From NCBI RefSeq assembly GCF_020400605.1, contig NZ_JAINRD010000014.1, positions 124,001 to 188,000 of the forward strand: DNA of 64,000 nt, written 5' to 3'. Numbering within the stretch: the stretch's first letter is position 1; every line of letters starts with the position of its first letter. Below, piece after piece: positions 17,400-26,856 of the stretch. The notes beneath the pieces are model-generated. The model searched no databases. It worked only from the letters and a program-made list of their open reading frames with translations, and was not told where the DNA came from. Position numbers and translations under genes: made by a program. The stretch is from Streptomyces aculeolatus. GTDB taxonomy: Bacteria > Actinomycetota > Actinomycetes > Streptomycetales > Streptomycetaceae.

Positions 17400-18161
17400 A
17401 TGACCCACAAGCCGATCAGCGCAGCCGCCTTCACCGCCGCGGCCCTGACCTCACTGCGGCGGGTGGCCGAGGGGCAGCGCGCCGAGGTCGGCGCCGCCGC
17501 CCTGGTGTTCGCGGACGCGCTGGGGGGCGACGGCGTGATCCAGGCGTTCGGCACCGGGCACTCCGAGTCGCTGGCGACCGAGATCGCCGGCCGCGCCGGC
17601 GGCTTCGTACCGACGAACAAGATCGCCCTGCGCGACCTCGTCATCCACGGCGGCGAGCCCCCCGCGCTGCTCTCCGACGCCAAGCTGGAGCGCGACCCCG
17701 CTACCGCGCGCCGGCTGTACGAACTGGCCGCGCCGCACCCCTCGGACGCCTTCGTCATCGCCTCGAACTCCGGCATCAACGGCTGCGTCGTCGAGATGGC
17801 CGCCGTCGTCAAGGAGCACGGGCACCCGCTCGTCGCGATCACCTCGCTGTCCCACGGCACCCGCGCCGAGTCCCGGCACCCCTCCGGCAAGCGGCTGACC
17901 GACCACGCCGACGTGGTGCTCGACAACGGCGCCCCCTTCGGCGACTCCGTCCTCGCGCTGCCCGGCGGCGGCACGGCCTGCGCGGTGTCGTCCATCACCG
18001 GCGCGCTGCTCGTGCAGCAGGTCGTCGCCGAGGCGGTGCGGCTGCTGCTGGAGCGCGGCGCGACGCCGCCGGTGTACCTGTCGGCGAACATCCCCGGGGG
18101 CGACGAGCACAACGCCGCGCTGGAGGCCCGCTACGCGGGCCGGATCCGCCGCGGGGCGTAG
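17400..18161 (+). CDS. SIS-domain phosphosugar-binding protein
   Basis: A 253-residue protein with one sugar isomerase (SIS) fold. Phosphosugar-contact motifs FGTGHSESLATEIAGRAGG and IASNSGINGCV are visible, and LIVQQV-like helices follow. Related proteins are annotated as UPF0309 or sugar-isomerase-domain proteins. The start at 17400 is chosen because GGGAG lies at the right distance; the longer frame from 17325 would overlap the dre-like site. It diverges from a GlcNAc-kinase-like gene, so an amino-sugar phosphate is a likely ligand. Its 3' end overlaps the next, convergent gene by 31 bp. Confidence 0.85.
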   Translation: MTHKPISAAAFTAAALTSLRRVAEGQRAEVGAAALVFADALGGDGVIQAFGTGHSESLATEIAGRAGGFVPTNKIALRDLVIHGGEPPALLSDAKLERDPATARRLYELAAPHPSDAFVIASNSGINGCVVEMAAVVKEHGHPLVAITSLSHGTRAESRHPSGKRLTDHADVVLDNGAPFGDSVLALPGGGTACAVSSITGALLVQQVVAEAVRLLLERGATPPVYLSANIPGGDEHNAALEARYAGRIRRGA

Positions 18162-19195
18162 CGCAGCAGCACCAGCGCCGAGTCGTCGTGCGCCTCGGGC
18201 GTCCAGTCCGCGAGGTCGCGCCGCAGCGCTGCCAGCACCTCTGCCGGCGGGCAGTTCCGCGGCGCGCTCGCGAAGCGCTGCGCCAGCGGGTAGAAGTCGC
18301 CCGCCGCGTTGCGTGCCTCCAGCACCCCGTCGGTGACCAGCAGCAGCTCGTCTCCTTCGGCGAGCGCCATGGTCCGTTCGGGTTCGGCGTAGCCGCTCCG
18401 CGGCAGGCCGAGGCCCAGCGGCACGGAGGAGGGCAGCCCTGTCTCATGCACGCGGCCCCCGGCTGTGCGGAGCAGCGGCGCGGGGTGACCGTAGCCGAGG
18501 GCTCTGCACACCCCCTCCCCCGAGACGTTGAGCAGCAGCACCGTGGTGAACCCTTCCGGCCCGCTGTCCCGCTCCAGACTCCGGTCCAGCCGGGCGGCGA
18601 TCCGGTCGAGCTCGGGCTCGTCGTACGCAGCCTCGCGGAAGACGCCGATGGCCATGCCAGTGGTGCGGACGACGCGGAGGCCGTGGCCGCGTACGTCGCC
18701 GATGACGACGCGCACGCCCCAGCGGGTACTGAGCACCTTGTAGAAGTCGCCGCCGATCAGCGCCTCGTCCGCGGCGGAGCGGTACGAGTGCGCCACGTCC
18801 AGCGGCCCGGCCCGTGCAGGCGGGACAGGCAGCAGGGCCCGCTGCACGACGTCGGCTACACGGGTGACGCTGACGAGCTGCTTCTCGCGTGCCAGGCGCT
18901 CGCGGTGCACGAGCAGGCCGATCCCGGTGGCGCAGACGATCCCGAGGTCGCGGGCGAAGAAGTCCAGGTCCGCCGCGCGGAAGTTCCACCAGCTCAGCAG
19001 CGCACCCATGACCAGCGCGACCGCACCGGAGACGAGGATCGCCCGCCGCGTTCCGTTGACCGCGACGAATACCGGTACGACCGCGAACAGGGCGGCCAGC
19101 GAGCTTTCGCGCGATGTCGCCAGGTCGACGACGGTCACGGCGAGGAGGAAGATGCCTCCGGCCCAGTAGGACGAGTAGCCGCGCAGCGCCCGCAT
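18131..19195 (-). CDS. Membrane-anchored PP2C/SpoIIE-type serine phosphatase
   Basis: A 354-residue protein. The N-terminal about 100 residues hold three to four membrane spans (GGIFLLAVTVVDLA, LAALFAVVPVFVAV, AILVSGAVALVMGALL, GIVCATGIGLLV). A short linker leads to a SpoIIE/PP2C phosphatase domain with the metal motifs GGDFYKV, GDVRGHG, VTDGVLEAR and HDDSALVLL. Such proteins often act on anti-anti-sigma factors; no anti-sigma gene is adjacent. GGAGG sits only 1 bp before the ATG, so the true start may differ. It overlaps the SIS gene tail to tail. Confidence 0.88.
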   Translation of the reverse strand: MRALRGYSSYWAGGIFLLAVTVVDLATSRESSLAALFAVVPVFVAVNGTRRAILVSGAVALVMGALLSWWNFRAADLDFFARDLGIVCATGIGLLVHRERLAREKQLVSVTRVADVVQRALLPVPPARAGPLDVAHSYRSAADEALIGGDFYKVLSTRWGVRVVIGDVRGHGLRVVRTTGMAIGVFREAAYDEPELDRIAARLDRSLERDSGPEGFTTVLLLNVSGEGVCRALGYGHPAPLLRTAGGRVHETGLPSSVPLGLGLPRSGYAEPERTMALAEGDELLLVTDGVLEARNAAGDFYPLAQRFASAPRNCPPAEVLAALRRDLADWTPEAHDDSALVLLRYAPRRIRPA

Positions 19196-19255
19196 GCCTC
19201 CAGGCTGCCGCGCGGTATCCCGCCCCGCGACTCGAACGCCGCCGAACGCCGCAGG

Positions 19256-20908
19256 TCAGCGCCCCCGCAGCGCCCTGTAGGCGTCGACCAGCGCGAGGGT
19301 CGAGCCGTCCAGGCCCTCGACCTCCGCGCCGTCCGAGAGCGCCGGCTCCAGCCGCTTGGCCAGCACCTTGCCCAGCTCGACGCCCCACTGGTCGAAGGAG
19401 TCGATGTCCCAGACGGCGCCCTGGACGAACACCTTGTGCTCGTACAGCGCGACGAGCTGCCCCAGCACCGACGGCGTGAGGCCGTCGGCCAGGATCGTCG
19501 TCGTCGGGTGGTTGCCCGGGAACGTACGGTGCGGCACCTGCGCCCCGGGCACGCCCTCGGCCGCCACCTCCGCCGCCGTCCTGCCGAAGGCCAGGGCCTG
19601 GCCCTGGGCGAAGAGGTTGGCCATCAGCAGGTCGTGCTGCCCCGCCAGCTCGTCCAGCCCGGGGACGGGACGGGCGAAGCCGATCAGGTCGGCGGGGATC
19701 ATCTTGGTGCCCTGGTGGAGCAGCTGGTAGTACGCGTGCTGGCCGTTGGTGCCGGGCGTGCCCCACACCACGGGCCCGGTCTGCCAGCCGACCCGCTCGC
19801 CGCCGCGGTCGGTGGCCTTGCCGTTGGACTCCATGTCGAGCTGCTGCAGATAGGCGGTGAACTTCGACAGGTAGTGGCTGTACGGGAGCACGGCGTGGGA
19901 CTGCGCGTCGAAGAAGTTGCCGTACCAGACGCCGAGGAGGCCCAGCAGCAGCGGCGCGTTCTCCTCCGGCGGCGCGGTGCGGAAGTGCTCGTCGACCAGC
20001 CGGAAGCCGGCCAGCATCTCGCGGAAGGCGACCGGGCCGATGGCCACCATCAGGGACAGGCCGATGGCGGAGTCGTACGAGTAGCGCCCGCCGACCCAGT
20101 CCCAGAACTCGAACATGTTGTCCGTGTCGATGCCGAACTCGGCGACCTTCTCGGCGTTGGTCGACAAAGCGACGAAGTGCTTGGCGACCGCCTCGTCGCC
20201 GGCGTCCAGGCCCGCCAGCAGCCAGCGCTTCGCGGCGGTGGCGTTGGTGATCGTCTCGATGGTGGTGAACGTCTTGGAGGCGATGACGAACAGCGTGGTC
20301 TCGGGGTCGAGGTCGCGGACCGCCTCGTGCAGGTCGGCGCCGTCGACGTTGGAGACGAAGCGGACGGTCAGGTCCCGCTGGGTGTACGCGCGCAGCGCCT
20401 CGTACGCCATGGCCGGGCCCAGGTCGGAGCCGCCGATGCCGACGTTGACGACGGCGCGGACCGGCTTGCCGGTGTGGCCGCGCCAGTCGCCGGAGCGGAC
20501 CCGGTCGGCGAAGGTGGTCATCCGGGTCAGCACGTGGTGCACGCCGGGCACCACGTCGACGCCGTCCACCTCGACGGACTCGGCGCTGGGCGCGCGCAGC
20601 GCGGTGTGCAGCACGGCGCGGTCCTCGGTGATGTTGATCTTCTCGCCGCGGAACATGGCGTCGCGCAGTTCGGCGACACCGGTCGCGGCGGCCAGTTCGC
20701 GCAGCAGGCGCAGGGTCTCGTCGGTGACGAGCTGCTTGGAGTAGTCGAGGTAGAGATCGCCGACGCGGAGCGTGTACCGGCGGCCGCGCTCGGGGTCGGC
20801 GGCGAACAGCTCGCGCAGGTGCGTGGCGCCGAACTCCTCGCGGTGCTTGGCGAGTGCGTGCCACTCGGGGGTCTGGTCGAGCCTGGTGCGTGACGTGGTG
20901 TCGGCCAT
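19256..20908 (-). CDS. pgi: Glucose-6-phosphate isomerase
   Basis: A 550-residue isomerase linking glucose-6-phosphate and fructose-6-phosphate. The signatures VNVGIGGSDLGPAMAYEAL and FDQWGVELGKVLA and the GKATDR segment are present. The ATG at 20908 is preferred over a TTG three codons upstream because AGG lies 10 bp before it. The MFS gene ends only 10 bp upstream on the same strand, so the two may be co-transcribed. It sits between the pentose phosphate block and the triose block, as in other Streptomyces. Confidence 0.95.
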   Translation of the reverse strand: MADTTSRTRLDQTPEWHALAKHREEFGATHLRELFAADPERGRRYTLRVGDLYLDYSKQLVTDETLRLLRELAAATGVAELRDAMFRGEKINITEDRAVLHTALRAPSAESVEVDGVDVVPGVHHVLTRMTTFADRVRSGDWRGHTGKPVRAVVNVGIGGSDLGPAMAYEALRAYTQRDLTVRFVSNVDGADLHEAVRDLDPETTLFVIASKTFTTIETITNATAAKRWLLAGLDAGDEAVAKHFVALSTNAEKVAEFGIDTDNMFEFWDWVGGRYSYDSAIGLSLMVAIGPVAFREMLAGFRLVDEHFRTAPPEENAPLLLGLLGVWYGNFFDAQSHAVLPYSHYLSKFTAYLQQLDMESNGKATDRGGERVGWQTGPVVWGTPGTNGQHAYYQLLHQGTKMIPADLIGFARPVPGLDELAGQHDLLMANLFAQGQALAFGRTAAEVAAEGVPGAQVPHRTFPGNHPTTTILADGLTPSVLGQLVALYEHKVFVQGAVWDIDSFDQWGVELGKVLAKRLEPALSDGAEVEGLDGSTLALVDAYRALRGR

Positions 20909-20918
20909 GCCGTCCAAC

Positions 20919-22148
20919 CTAATTGATCCCGGTGCGTGCCGCCGGACCGAGCACGAGCACCCCGAGGGCGATGAGGACGGCGGCGGCCAGCGCCGGGGTG
21001 TTGCGGCCGAGCGAGCCGGCGAGCACCCCGCCGAGCACGGCCCCGAGCGGCACCGCGGAGACCGACAGGGTGCGGAACGCGGCGCTGACCCGGCCGACGG
21101 CGCCGGCGGGGCTGCGCCGCTGCAGCACGGTGACCTCGGTGGCGGTCCAGATCATCCCGGCGAGGCCGAGGACGGCGAGCGCGGCCCCGGCCGCGGGGAG
21201 GCTGCGTACCGTGCCGAAGGCCGTCAGGCACGCCGTCTGGGCGAGGCCCGCGCAGACCAGGGTGCGCGGGGTGCCGAGGGCGGCGGCGACGCGGCCCGCG
21301 GCCATGCCGCCGGCGACGCTCCCGGCGCCGTACGCGGTGAGCGCGAGGGCGTAGCCGGTGGTGCCGGCGCCGAGCCAGCCGGTCAGGTGCAGCACGAGGG
21401 TGGCGACGAGGGCGCCGAAGCCGGTGTTGGCGACGACGGCGGCCGCGCAGACGCCCCGGAGCACCGGGTCGGACCACAGGGTGCGCAGCCCGTCGGCGAC
21501 GTCCCGGCGCAGCGGGGTCCGGGGCCGCTCCGCGGCGGCGGGGCGCGACCGGTGCGGCAGGCCGGCGACGAGGACGGCGGCCAGCAGGTACGAGGCGGCG
21601 TCCACGGCGTACGGCACGGCCGCCCCGGCGCCGACGAGCACGGGCACCAGCGGGGTGCCGGCGAAGCGGTGCACGGCCTCCTGGCCGGCCAGCAGCCGCC
21701 CGTTCGCGGTGCCGAGGGCGGCGGCGGGCACGACGGCGGGGAGCAGGGCGGTGGCGGCGTTGTCGAAGACGGTCTGCAGCGCCGTCAGCGCGAAGGCGAG
21801 GGCGAGGAGCAGGCCGATGCCGGCCCGGTCCAGCCACACGGCGAGCGCGAACGCCGCCATCAGCAGCCCGCGCAGCACGTCCACGACCCACATCGCGCGC
21901 CGCTGGTCGACCCGGTCGGCGATCGCGCCGCCGATCAGCCCGAAGAGCAGCCAGGGCAGGAAGCCGCAGGCGGTGACGAGGGCGACGAGCAGGGCGGAGT
22001 CGGTCAGCTCGACGGCGAGCAGCGGCAGCGCCGCGCCCCGCAGGGCGTCGCCGAAGCGGGAGACGACGGCGGCGGACCACAGCCGCCCGAATCCGCCGCG
22101 CCAGGTGGGTGCCGCGGTGTGCCGCGGGCGGGTGGCCTCGGATCGCAT
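20919..22148 (-). CDS. MFS transporter
   Basis: A 409-residue major facilitator with about twelve hydrophobic segments. The cytoplasmic loop FGLIGGAIADRVDQRRAM between helices 2 and 3 is the usual MFS motif A variant, of the drug or macrolide exporter type. The substrate is unknown. It lies directly upstream of pgi on the same strand (10-bp gap). A GC-rich hairpin at 22201-22224 separates it from the RbpA-family gene. Confidence 0.88.
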   Translation of the reverse strand: MRSEATRPRHTAAPTWRGGFGRLWSAAVVSRFGDALRGAALPLLAVELTDSALLVALVTACGFLPWLLFGLIGGAIADRVDQRRAMWVVDVLRGLLMAAFALAVWLDRAGIGLLLALAFALTALQTVFDNAATALLPAVVPAAALGTANGRLLAGQEAVHRFAGTPLVPVLVGAGAAVPYAVDAASYLLAAVLVAGLPHRSRPAAAERPRTPLRRDVADGLRTLWSDPVLRGVCAAAVVANTGFGALVATLVLHLTGWLGAGTTGYALALTAYGAGSVAGGMAAGRVAAALGTPRTLVCAGLAQTACLTAFGTVRSLPAAGAALAVLGLAGMIWTATEVTVLQRRSPAGAVGRVSAAFRTLSVSAVPLGAVLGGVLAGSLGRNTPALAAAVLIALGVLVLGPAARTGIN

Positions 22149-22200
22149 GCCGGGACCGTAGGTACGCGGGCGCCCGGGGCACCTCGGTCGGTTGCCCTAT

Positions 22201-22224
22201 CCGCCGCCTCAGATCGGGCGGCGG
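22201..22224 (-). terminator. Hairpin terminator after the RbpA-family gene
   Basis: CCGCCGCC (22201-22208) and GGCGGCGG (22217-22224) form a perfect 8-bp stem with an 8-nt loop. It lies 129 bp downstream of the RbpA-family stop and 53 bp before the MFS start. No U-tract follows, as is common for Streptomyces terminators. Confidence 0.45.
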
Positions 22225-22352
22225 GGGCACTGCGCGCGTGGCAGCGCCCTGCCGGTGCGGGTCCTGTGCCGGAGAAGAAGGGGGTACCGCCGGCGGGGCC
22301 CGGGCGGCTCGGCGCTCTGCCGCCGGTGGCCGCCCGCCTGGGCCGGGGTGGG

Positions 22353-22688
22353 TCAGATCTCGCCGCGGAGCTTGGCGAGGGCCTCGGCGAGGATGGCCTC
22401 GCCGTCGGCGTCGCTGCGCCGCTCGCGCACGTACGCGAGGTGCGTCTTGTACGGCTCGGTGCGCGGCGGGTCCGGCGGGTTCTCCCGGTCCTGGCCCGCC
22501 GGGAAGCCACAGCGCGGGCAGTCCCAGCTGTCCGGGATCTGCGCGTCGGTGGCGAAGCTGGGTCGGGTCTCGTGCCCGTTGGAGCACCAGAAGGAGATCC
22601 GCAGGCGCGGCGCTGACTCGCCCCGCTCCGCCTCCCCCATCGGCCCCGCGCCGACCCGGCTTCCACGGATCGCGTTGCCACTTGCCAC
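22353..22688 (-). CDS. RbpA-family RNA polymerase-binding protein
   Basis: A 111-residue protein of the actinobacterial RbpA family, which binds RNA polymerase holoenzyme and stimulates transcription with group 1/2 sigma factors. The N-terminal AIRGSR, a zinc site C35-x3-H39 ... C57-x2-C60, and the C-terminal sigma-binding region (YKTHLAYVRERRSDADGEAILAEAL) are all recognisable. The sequence departs from canonical RbpA: the basic linker reads DPPRTEPYKTHLAYV instead of ARTHWDML. It is therefore probably the paralogue of the housekeeping rbpA rather than rbpA itself. Confidence 0.85.
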   Translation of the reverse strand: MASGNAIRGSRVGAGPMGEAERGESAPRLRISFWCSNGHETRPSFATDAQIPDSWDCPRCGFPAGQDRENPPDPPRTEPYKTHLAYVRERRSDADGEAILAEALAKLRGEI

Positions 22689-22780
22689 GGTCGTAACTCC
22701 CTGCGTGAAATGCGGCGAGGCATCGTCGGCGACCCCGCCGCGGGCGCCCTAGTCTACGTACCGTCGGCCGCCGTGGTGGC

Positions 22781-23017
22781 TCAGCTGTCGAACTTCATCA
22801 GCAGGCCCAGCACGACGATGATGGCGAACCAGATCAGGCCGACGACCACGGTGATCCGGTCGAGGTTGCGCTCGGCGACGGAGGAGCCGCCGACTGAGGA
22901 CTGCATGCCGCCGCCGAACATGTCGGACAGGCCGCCGCCCTTGCCCTTGTGCATGAGGACGAGCATCATCAGCAGCCCGCTGAAGATGATCAGGGCGATG
23001 GAGAAGGCCACGGTCAC
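22781..23017 (-). CDS. secG: Preprotein translocase subunit SecG
   Basis: A 78-residue SecG, the small subunit of the SecYEG translocon in the cytoplasmic membrane. Two membrane spans (FSIALIIFSGLLMMLVLM and VVVGLIWFAIIVVLGLLM) flank the glycine-rich cytosolic loop HKGKGGGLSDMFGGG that marks the family. The start is GTG at 23017. It follows tpiA on the minus strand after 145 bp that contain a strong hairpin, the usual gap-pgk-tpiA-secG arrangement. Confidence 0.94.
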   Translation of the reverse strand: MTVAFSIALIIFSGLLMMLVLMHKGKGGGLSDMFGGGMQSSVGGSSVAERNLDRITVVVGLIWFAIIVVLGLLMKFDS

Positions 23018-23055
23018 GGCTTTTCCAACTCTCTCGGTGACGGACGGATACGGAA

Positions 23056-23091
23056 GGGGGCCGGTGCAGTCATCCTGCGTGACCGGCCCCC
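23056..23091 (-). terminator. Terminator or attenuator hairpin between tpiA and secG
   Basis: GGGGGCCGGT (23056-23065) and ACCGGCCCCC (23082-23091) form a perfect 10-bp stem with a 16-nt loop. It lies 72 bp after the tpiA stop and 39 bp before secG, so it may end the glycolytic transcript or reduce read-through into secG. Confidence 0.6.
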
Positions 23092-23162
23092 GACAGCCTA
23101 CGACGAACAGGCGGCCCGGGCCTACTCCCCGGATCGGGGGAAGGGGCCCGGGGCCGCGTACC

Positions 23163-23948
23163 TCACTGGTCCCGGAAGCGGACGATCTTGACGAACTCGT
23201 CGGCGTCCAGCGAAGCGCCGCCGATCAGCGCGCCGTCCACGTCGGGCTGCGCCATGATCGCCGCGACGTTGCCGCCCTTGACGGAGCCGCCGTACTGGAT
23301 GCGTACCGCGTCCGCCACCTCGTCGCTGTACAGCTCGGCCAGCCGCCGCCGGATCGCCCCGCAGACCTCCTGCGCGTCCTCCGGGGTGGCGACCTCGCCG
23401 GTGCCGATGGCCCACACGGGCTCGTACGCGACGACGATGTTCTCCGCGTCCGCCGCGGCGACGTCCTTCAGCGCCCCGTCGAGCTGCGCGAGGGTGTGCG
23501 CGACCTGGTCGCCGGCCTTGCGCACGTCCAGGCCCTCGCCGATGCACAGGATCGGCGTGATGCCGTACTTGAACGCGGCCTTGACCTTGGAGTTGACGAG
23601 CGCGTCGTCCTCGCCGTGGTACTGCCGCCGCTCGGAGTGGCCGACGACGACGTACGTGCAGTTGAGCTTGGCCAGCATCGGGCCCGAGACGTCGCCCGTG
23701 TACGCGCCGGCGTCGTGCGGCGAGATGTCCTGGGCGCCGTACTTGATCTTCAGCTTGTCGCCGTCCACGAGCGTCTGCACCGAGCGCAGATCGGTGTACG
23801 GCGGCAGGACGGCGACCTCGACGGCCTCGTAGTCCTTGTCGTGGAGCGCGAAGGCGAGCTTCTGGACGTGCGCGATGCCCTCGAGGTGGTTGAGGTTCAT
23901 CTTCCAGTTGCCCGCCATGAACGGGATACGGGTCGGCTTGTCGTTCAT
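23163..23948 (-). CDS. tpiA: Triosephosphate isomerase
   Basis: A 261-residue TIM-barrel enzyme interconverting dihydroxyacetone phosphate and glyceraldehyde-3-phosphate. The three catalytic segments are visible: GNWKMN (lysine), VVGHSERRQ (histidine) and AYEPVWAIGTG (glutamate, with loop 6 after it). The ATG at 23948 follows the pgk stop by 9 bp, so it belongs to the gap-pgk-tpiA operon. Confidence 0.96.
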   Translation of the reverse strand: MNDKPTRIPFMAGNWKMNLNHLEGIAHVQKLAFALHDKDYEAVEVAVLPPYTDLRSVQTLVDGDKLKIKYGAQDISPHDAGAYTGDVSGPMLAKLNCTYVVVGHSERRQYHGEDDALVNSKVKAAFKYGITPILCIGEGLDVRKAGDQVAHTLAQLDGALKDVAAADAENIVVAYEPVWAIGTGEVATPEDAQEVCGAIRRRLAELYSDEVADAVRIQYGGSVKGGNVAAIMAQPDVDGALIGGASLDADEFVKIVRFRDQ

Positions 23949-23957
23949 CGTTACGGG

Positions 23958-25178
23958 TCAGTCCTCCAGTGCGGCGAGGCCGGGGAGCGTCTTGCCCTCG
24001 AGGTATTCGAGGCTGGCGCCGCCACCGGTCGAGATGTGGCCGAACGCATTCTCGTCGAAGCCCAGGATGCGCACGGCGGCGGCGCTGTCACCGCCGCCGA
24101 CGACGGTGAACGCGGAGCTGTCCACCAGGGCCTGCGCGACCGCGCGGGTGCCGTCGGCGTAGTCGGGGTGCTCGAACACGCCCATCGGCCCGTTCCAGAA
24201 GACCGTGGCGGCGTCGGCGATCTTCGAGGCGAAGAGCTCGCCGGACGCCGGGCCGATGTCCAGCCCCATCACGTCGGCGGGCATGGCGTCCACCGGTACG
24301 GTCACGGGGTCGGTCGGCGCCTGCGCCTTGACGTCCGGGAACTCCCGGGCGGCGACCACGTCGACGGGGAGCACGAACTCCACGCCGAGCTCCTCGGCCC
24401 GCGCCAGGTACTCGCGGACCGCCGGCACCTGCTCCTCCTGGAGCAGGCTGGAGCCGACCTCGTACCCCTTGGCCTTGAGGAAGGTGAACATCATGCCGCC
24501 GCCGATGAGGATGCGGTCGGCCTTCTCCAGCAGGTGATCGATGACCCCGAGCTTGTCGGAGACCTTGGCGCCGCCGAGCACGACCGCGTACGGCCGCGCG
24601 ACGTCCTCGGTGAGCTTGCGCAGGACGCCCACCTCGGCGGCGATGAGGTGGCCGACGTAGTGCGGCAGCCGGGCCGGCAGGTCGTACACCGAGGCGTGCT
24701 TGCGGTGGACGGCGCCGAAGCCGTCGCCCACGTACACGTCGGCGAGCCCGGCCAGATCGTCCGCGAACGCGCCGCGCTCGGCGTCGTCCTTCGCGGTCTC
24801 GCCGGGGTTGAACCGCAGGTTCTCCAGCAGCGTGACCTCGCCGTCGCCGAGCCCGGCGACGGTGGCCTTCGCGCTGTCGCCCACGGTGTCCGTGGCGAAC
24901 TCCGTCTTCTTCGCGGAGTCCCCGAGCAGTTCGCCCAGCCGACGCGCCACCGGTGCGAGCGAGAACGCCGGGTCCGGCGCGCCCTTGGGGCGGCCGAGGT
25001 GGGAGGCGACGACCACCCGCGCGCCGGCCTCGGCCAGCTTGGCGATCGTCGGGACGACGGCGCGGATGCGGCCGTCGTCGGTGATGGTGGTGCCGTCCAG
25101 CGGCACGTTGAGGTCCGCGCGGACGAAGACCCGCTTGCCGGCGATGCCTTCGCCGAGGAGGTCGTCGAGCGTCTTCAT
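23958..25178 (-). CDS. pgk: Phosphoglycerate kinase
   Basis: A 406-residue kinase producing ATP from 1,3-bisphosphoglycerate. The N-terminal KRVFVRADLNVPLDG, the basic-patch segment ASHLGRPKG and the nucleotide-binding GGGDSAAAVRILG are present. The ATG at 25178 has a good GGAG a few bases upstream; the frame is open for another 55 codons through a GC-rich intergenic hairpin and is not coding there. It lies between gap and tpiA on the minus strand. Confidence 0.96.
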   Translation of the reverse strand: MKTLDDLLGEGIAGKRVFVRADLNVPLDGTTITDDGRIRAVVPTIAKLAEAGARVVVASHLGRPKGAPDPAFSLAPVARRLGELLGDSAKKTEFATDTVGDSAKATVAGLGDGEVTLLENLRFNPGETAKDDAERGAFADDLAGLADVYVGDGFGAVHRKHASVYDLPARLPHYVGHLIAAEVGVLRKLTEDVARPYAVVLGGAKVSDKLGVIDHLLEKADRILIGGGMMFTFLKAKGYEVGSSLLQEEQVPAVREYLARAEELGVEFVLPVDVVAAREFPDVKAQAPTDPVTVPVDAMPADVMGLDIGPASGELFASKIADAATVFWNGPMGVFEHPDYADGTRAVAQALVDSSAFTVVGGGDSAAAVRILGFDENAFGHISTGGGASLEYLEGKTLPGLAALED

Positions 25179-25259
25179 GAGGACTCCTGCATCACTGCTG
25201 ACACCGCCAGCGCGCCGCCGCGGAGCGGCGCACGCGGCGGCCTGGTCGTCGGAACGAGC

Positions 25260-25291
25260 GGGGCCCCGCCGCCGTGCGGCGGCCGGGCCCC
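25260..25291 (-). terminator. Strong intergenic hairpin between gap and pgk
   Basis: GGGGCCC (25260-25266) and GCCGCC (25268-25273) pair with GGCGGC (25278-25283) and GGGCCCC (25285-25291) around a GTGC loop, with one C-C mismatch. The 14-position stem sits in the 190-bp gap between gap and pgk. It probably attenuates or processes the gap-pgk transcript, allowing higher gap expression. Confidence 0.55.
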
Positions 25292-25368
25292 GGCCCACGT
25301 GGCGTGCACGGGGAGCCGCGGCCCCCGGGCTGCCGCCCGGCACGGCCGGCGCGGCGGGTGCGGCGCGC

Positions 25369-26373
<1,005 letters not shown>

Positions 26374-26574
26374 GAACCGATCTCCTCGTTGGTACGCCGG
26401 TCCTTCATCGACCGGTGCTCTGACTGGGAATCCCCGACCACTGCCGACCCTACCGCTTCCGCACCCGCGTGGCGGCCCGGACCCCGCCGGTGATGCGGAC
26501 GGCGGCCCGTACCCCCCGGTAGGGCTACGGGCCGCCGCCGCGATCCGGCGTCGTGGCCGGTCAGCGGGCCTGTG

Positions 26575-26795
26575 TCAGCGCCTCAGATGGGACAGTGCGC
26601 GGCTCAGAAGAGCGGCCCGTGCCGCCTTGTCGCCGAGGTGCTCGACCCCGAAGCCGACGAGGACGGTGTCGCGGGTGGAGACGGCCGCGTAGCTCTCGAA
26701 GAGCTTGCCGGAACGGGCCCAGTCGGCGTCCGCCGCCGGGCTGCCGGGCGGCGGGAGTAGGCGCCGAGGTAGTACTGGGTCAACTGCCCGGCCCT
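26575..26795 (-). pseudogene. 3' remnant of an unidentified gene (possibly M14 carboxypeptidase-like)
   Basis: On the minus strand about 45 codons before the TGA at 26575-26577 read like normal protein (SGKLFESYAAVSTRDTVLV, then GFGVEHLGDKAARAALL). Upstream the sense shifts to another frame (LTQYYLGAYSRRP), pointing to an indel near 26745. No start codon or upstream body is left; the sequence changes into IS-like DNA at about 26795. The C-terminus reminds me of large secreted zinc carboxypeptidases found beside gap in other Streptomyces, but that identification is tentative. Confidence 0.5.
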
Positions 26796-26805
26796 GCGGG
26801 GCCGG
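26788..26805. repeat. IS-end-like hairpin
   Basis: CCGGCCC-TGCG-GGGCCGG is a perfect 7-bp stem with a 4-nt loop, located at the junction between the gene remnant and the TnpB remnant. IS200/IS605 elements carry subterminal hairpins at their right end, so this may be the surviving end of the element. A simple terminator is the alternative. Confidence 0.4.
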
Positions 26806-26856
26806 TTGCGGGTAGGTCCCCCGCTGGCTGCGGGGTTGCTCCCGCGTCTGAGCCGT

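Noticed and set aside
23018..23162. tRNA gene near secG, as found in some bacteria
   Set aside because: No cloverleaf could be drawn; the space contains a hairpin and GC-rich spacer only.
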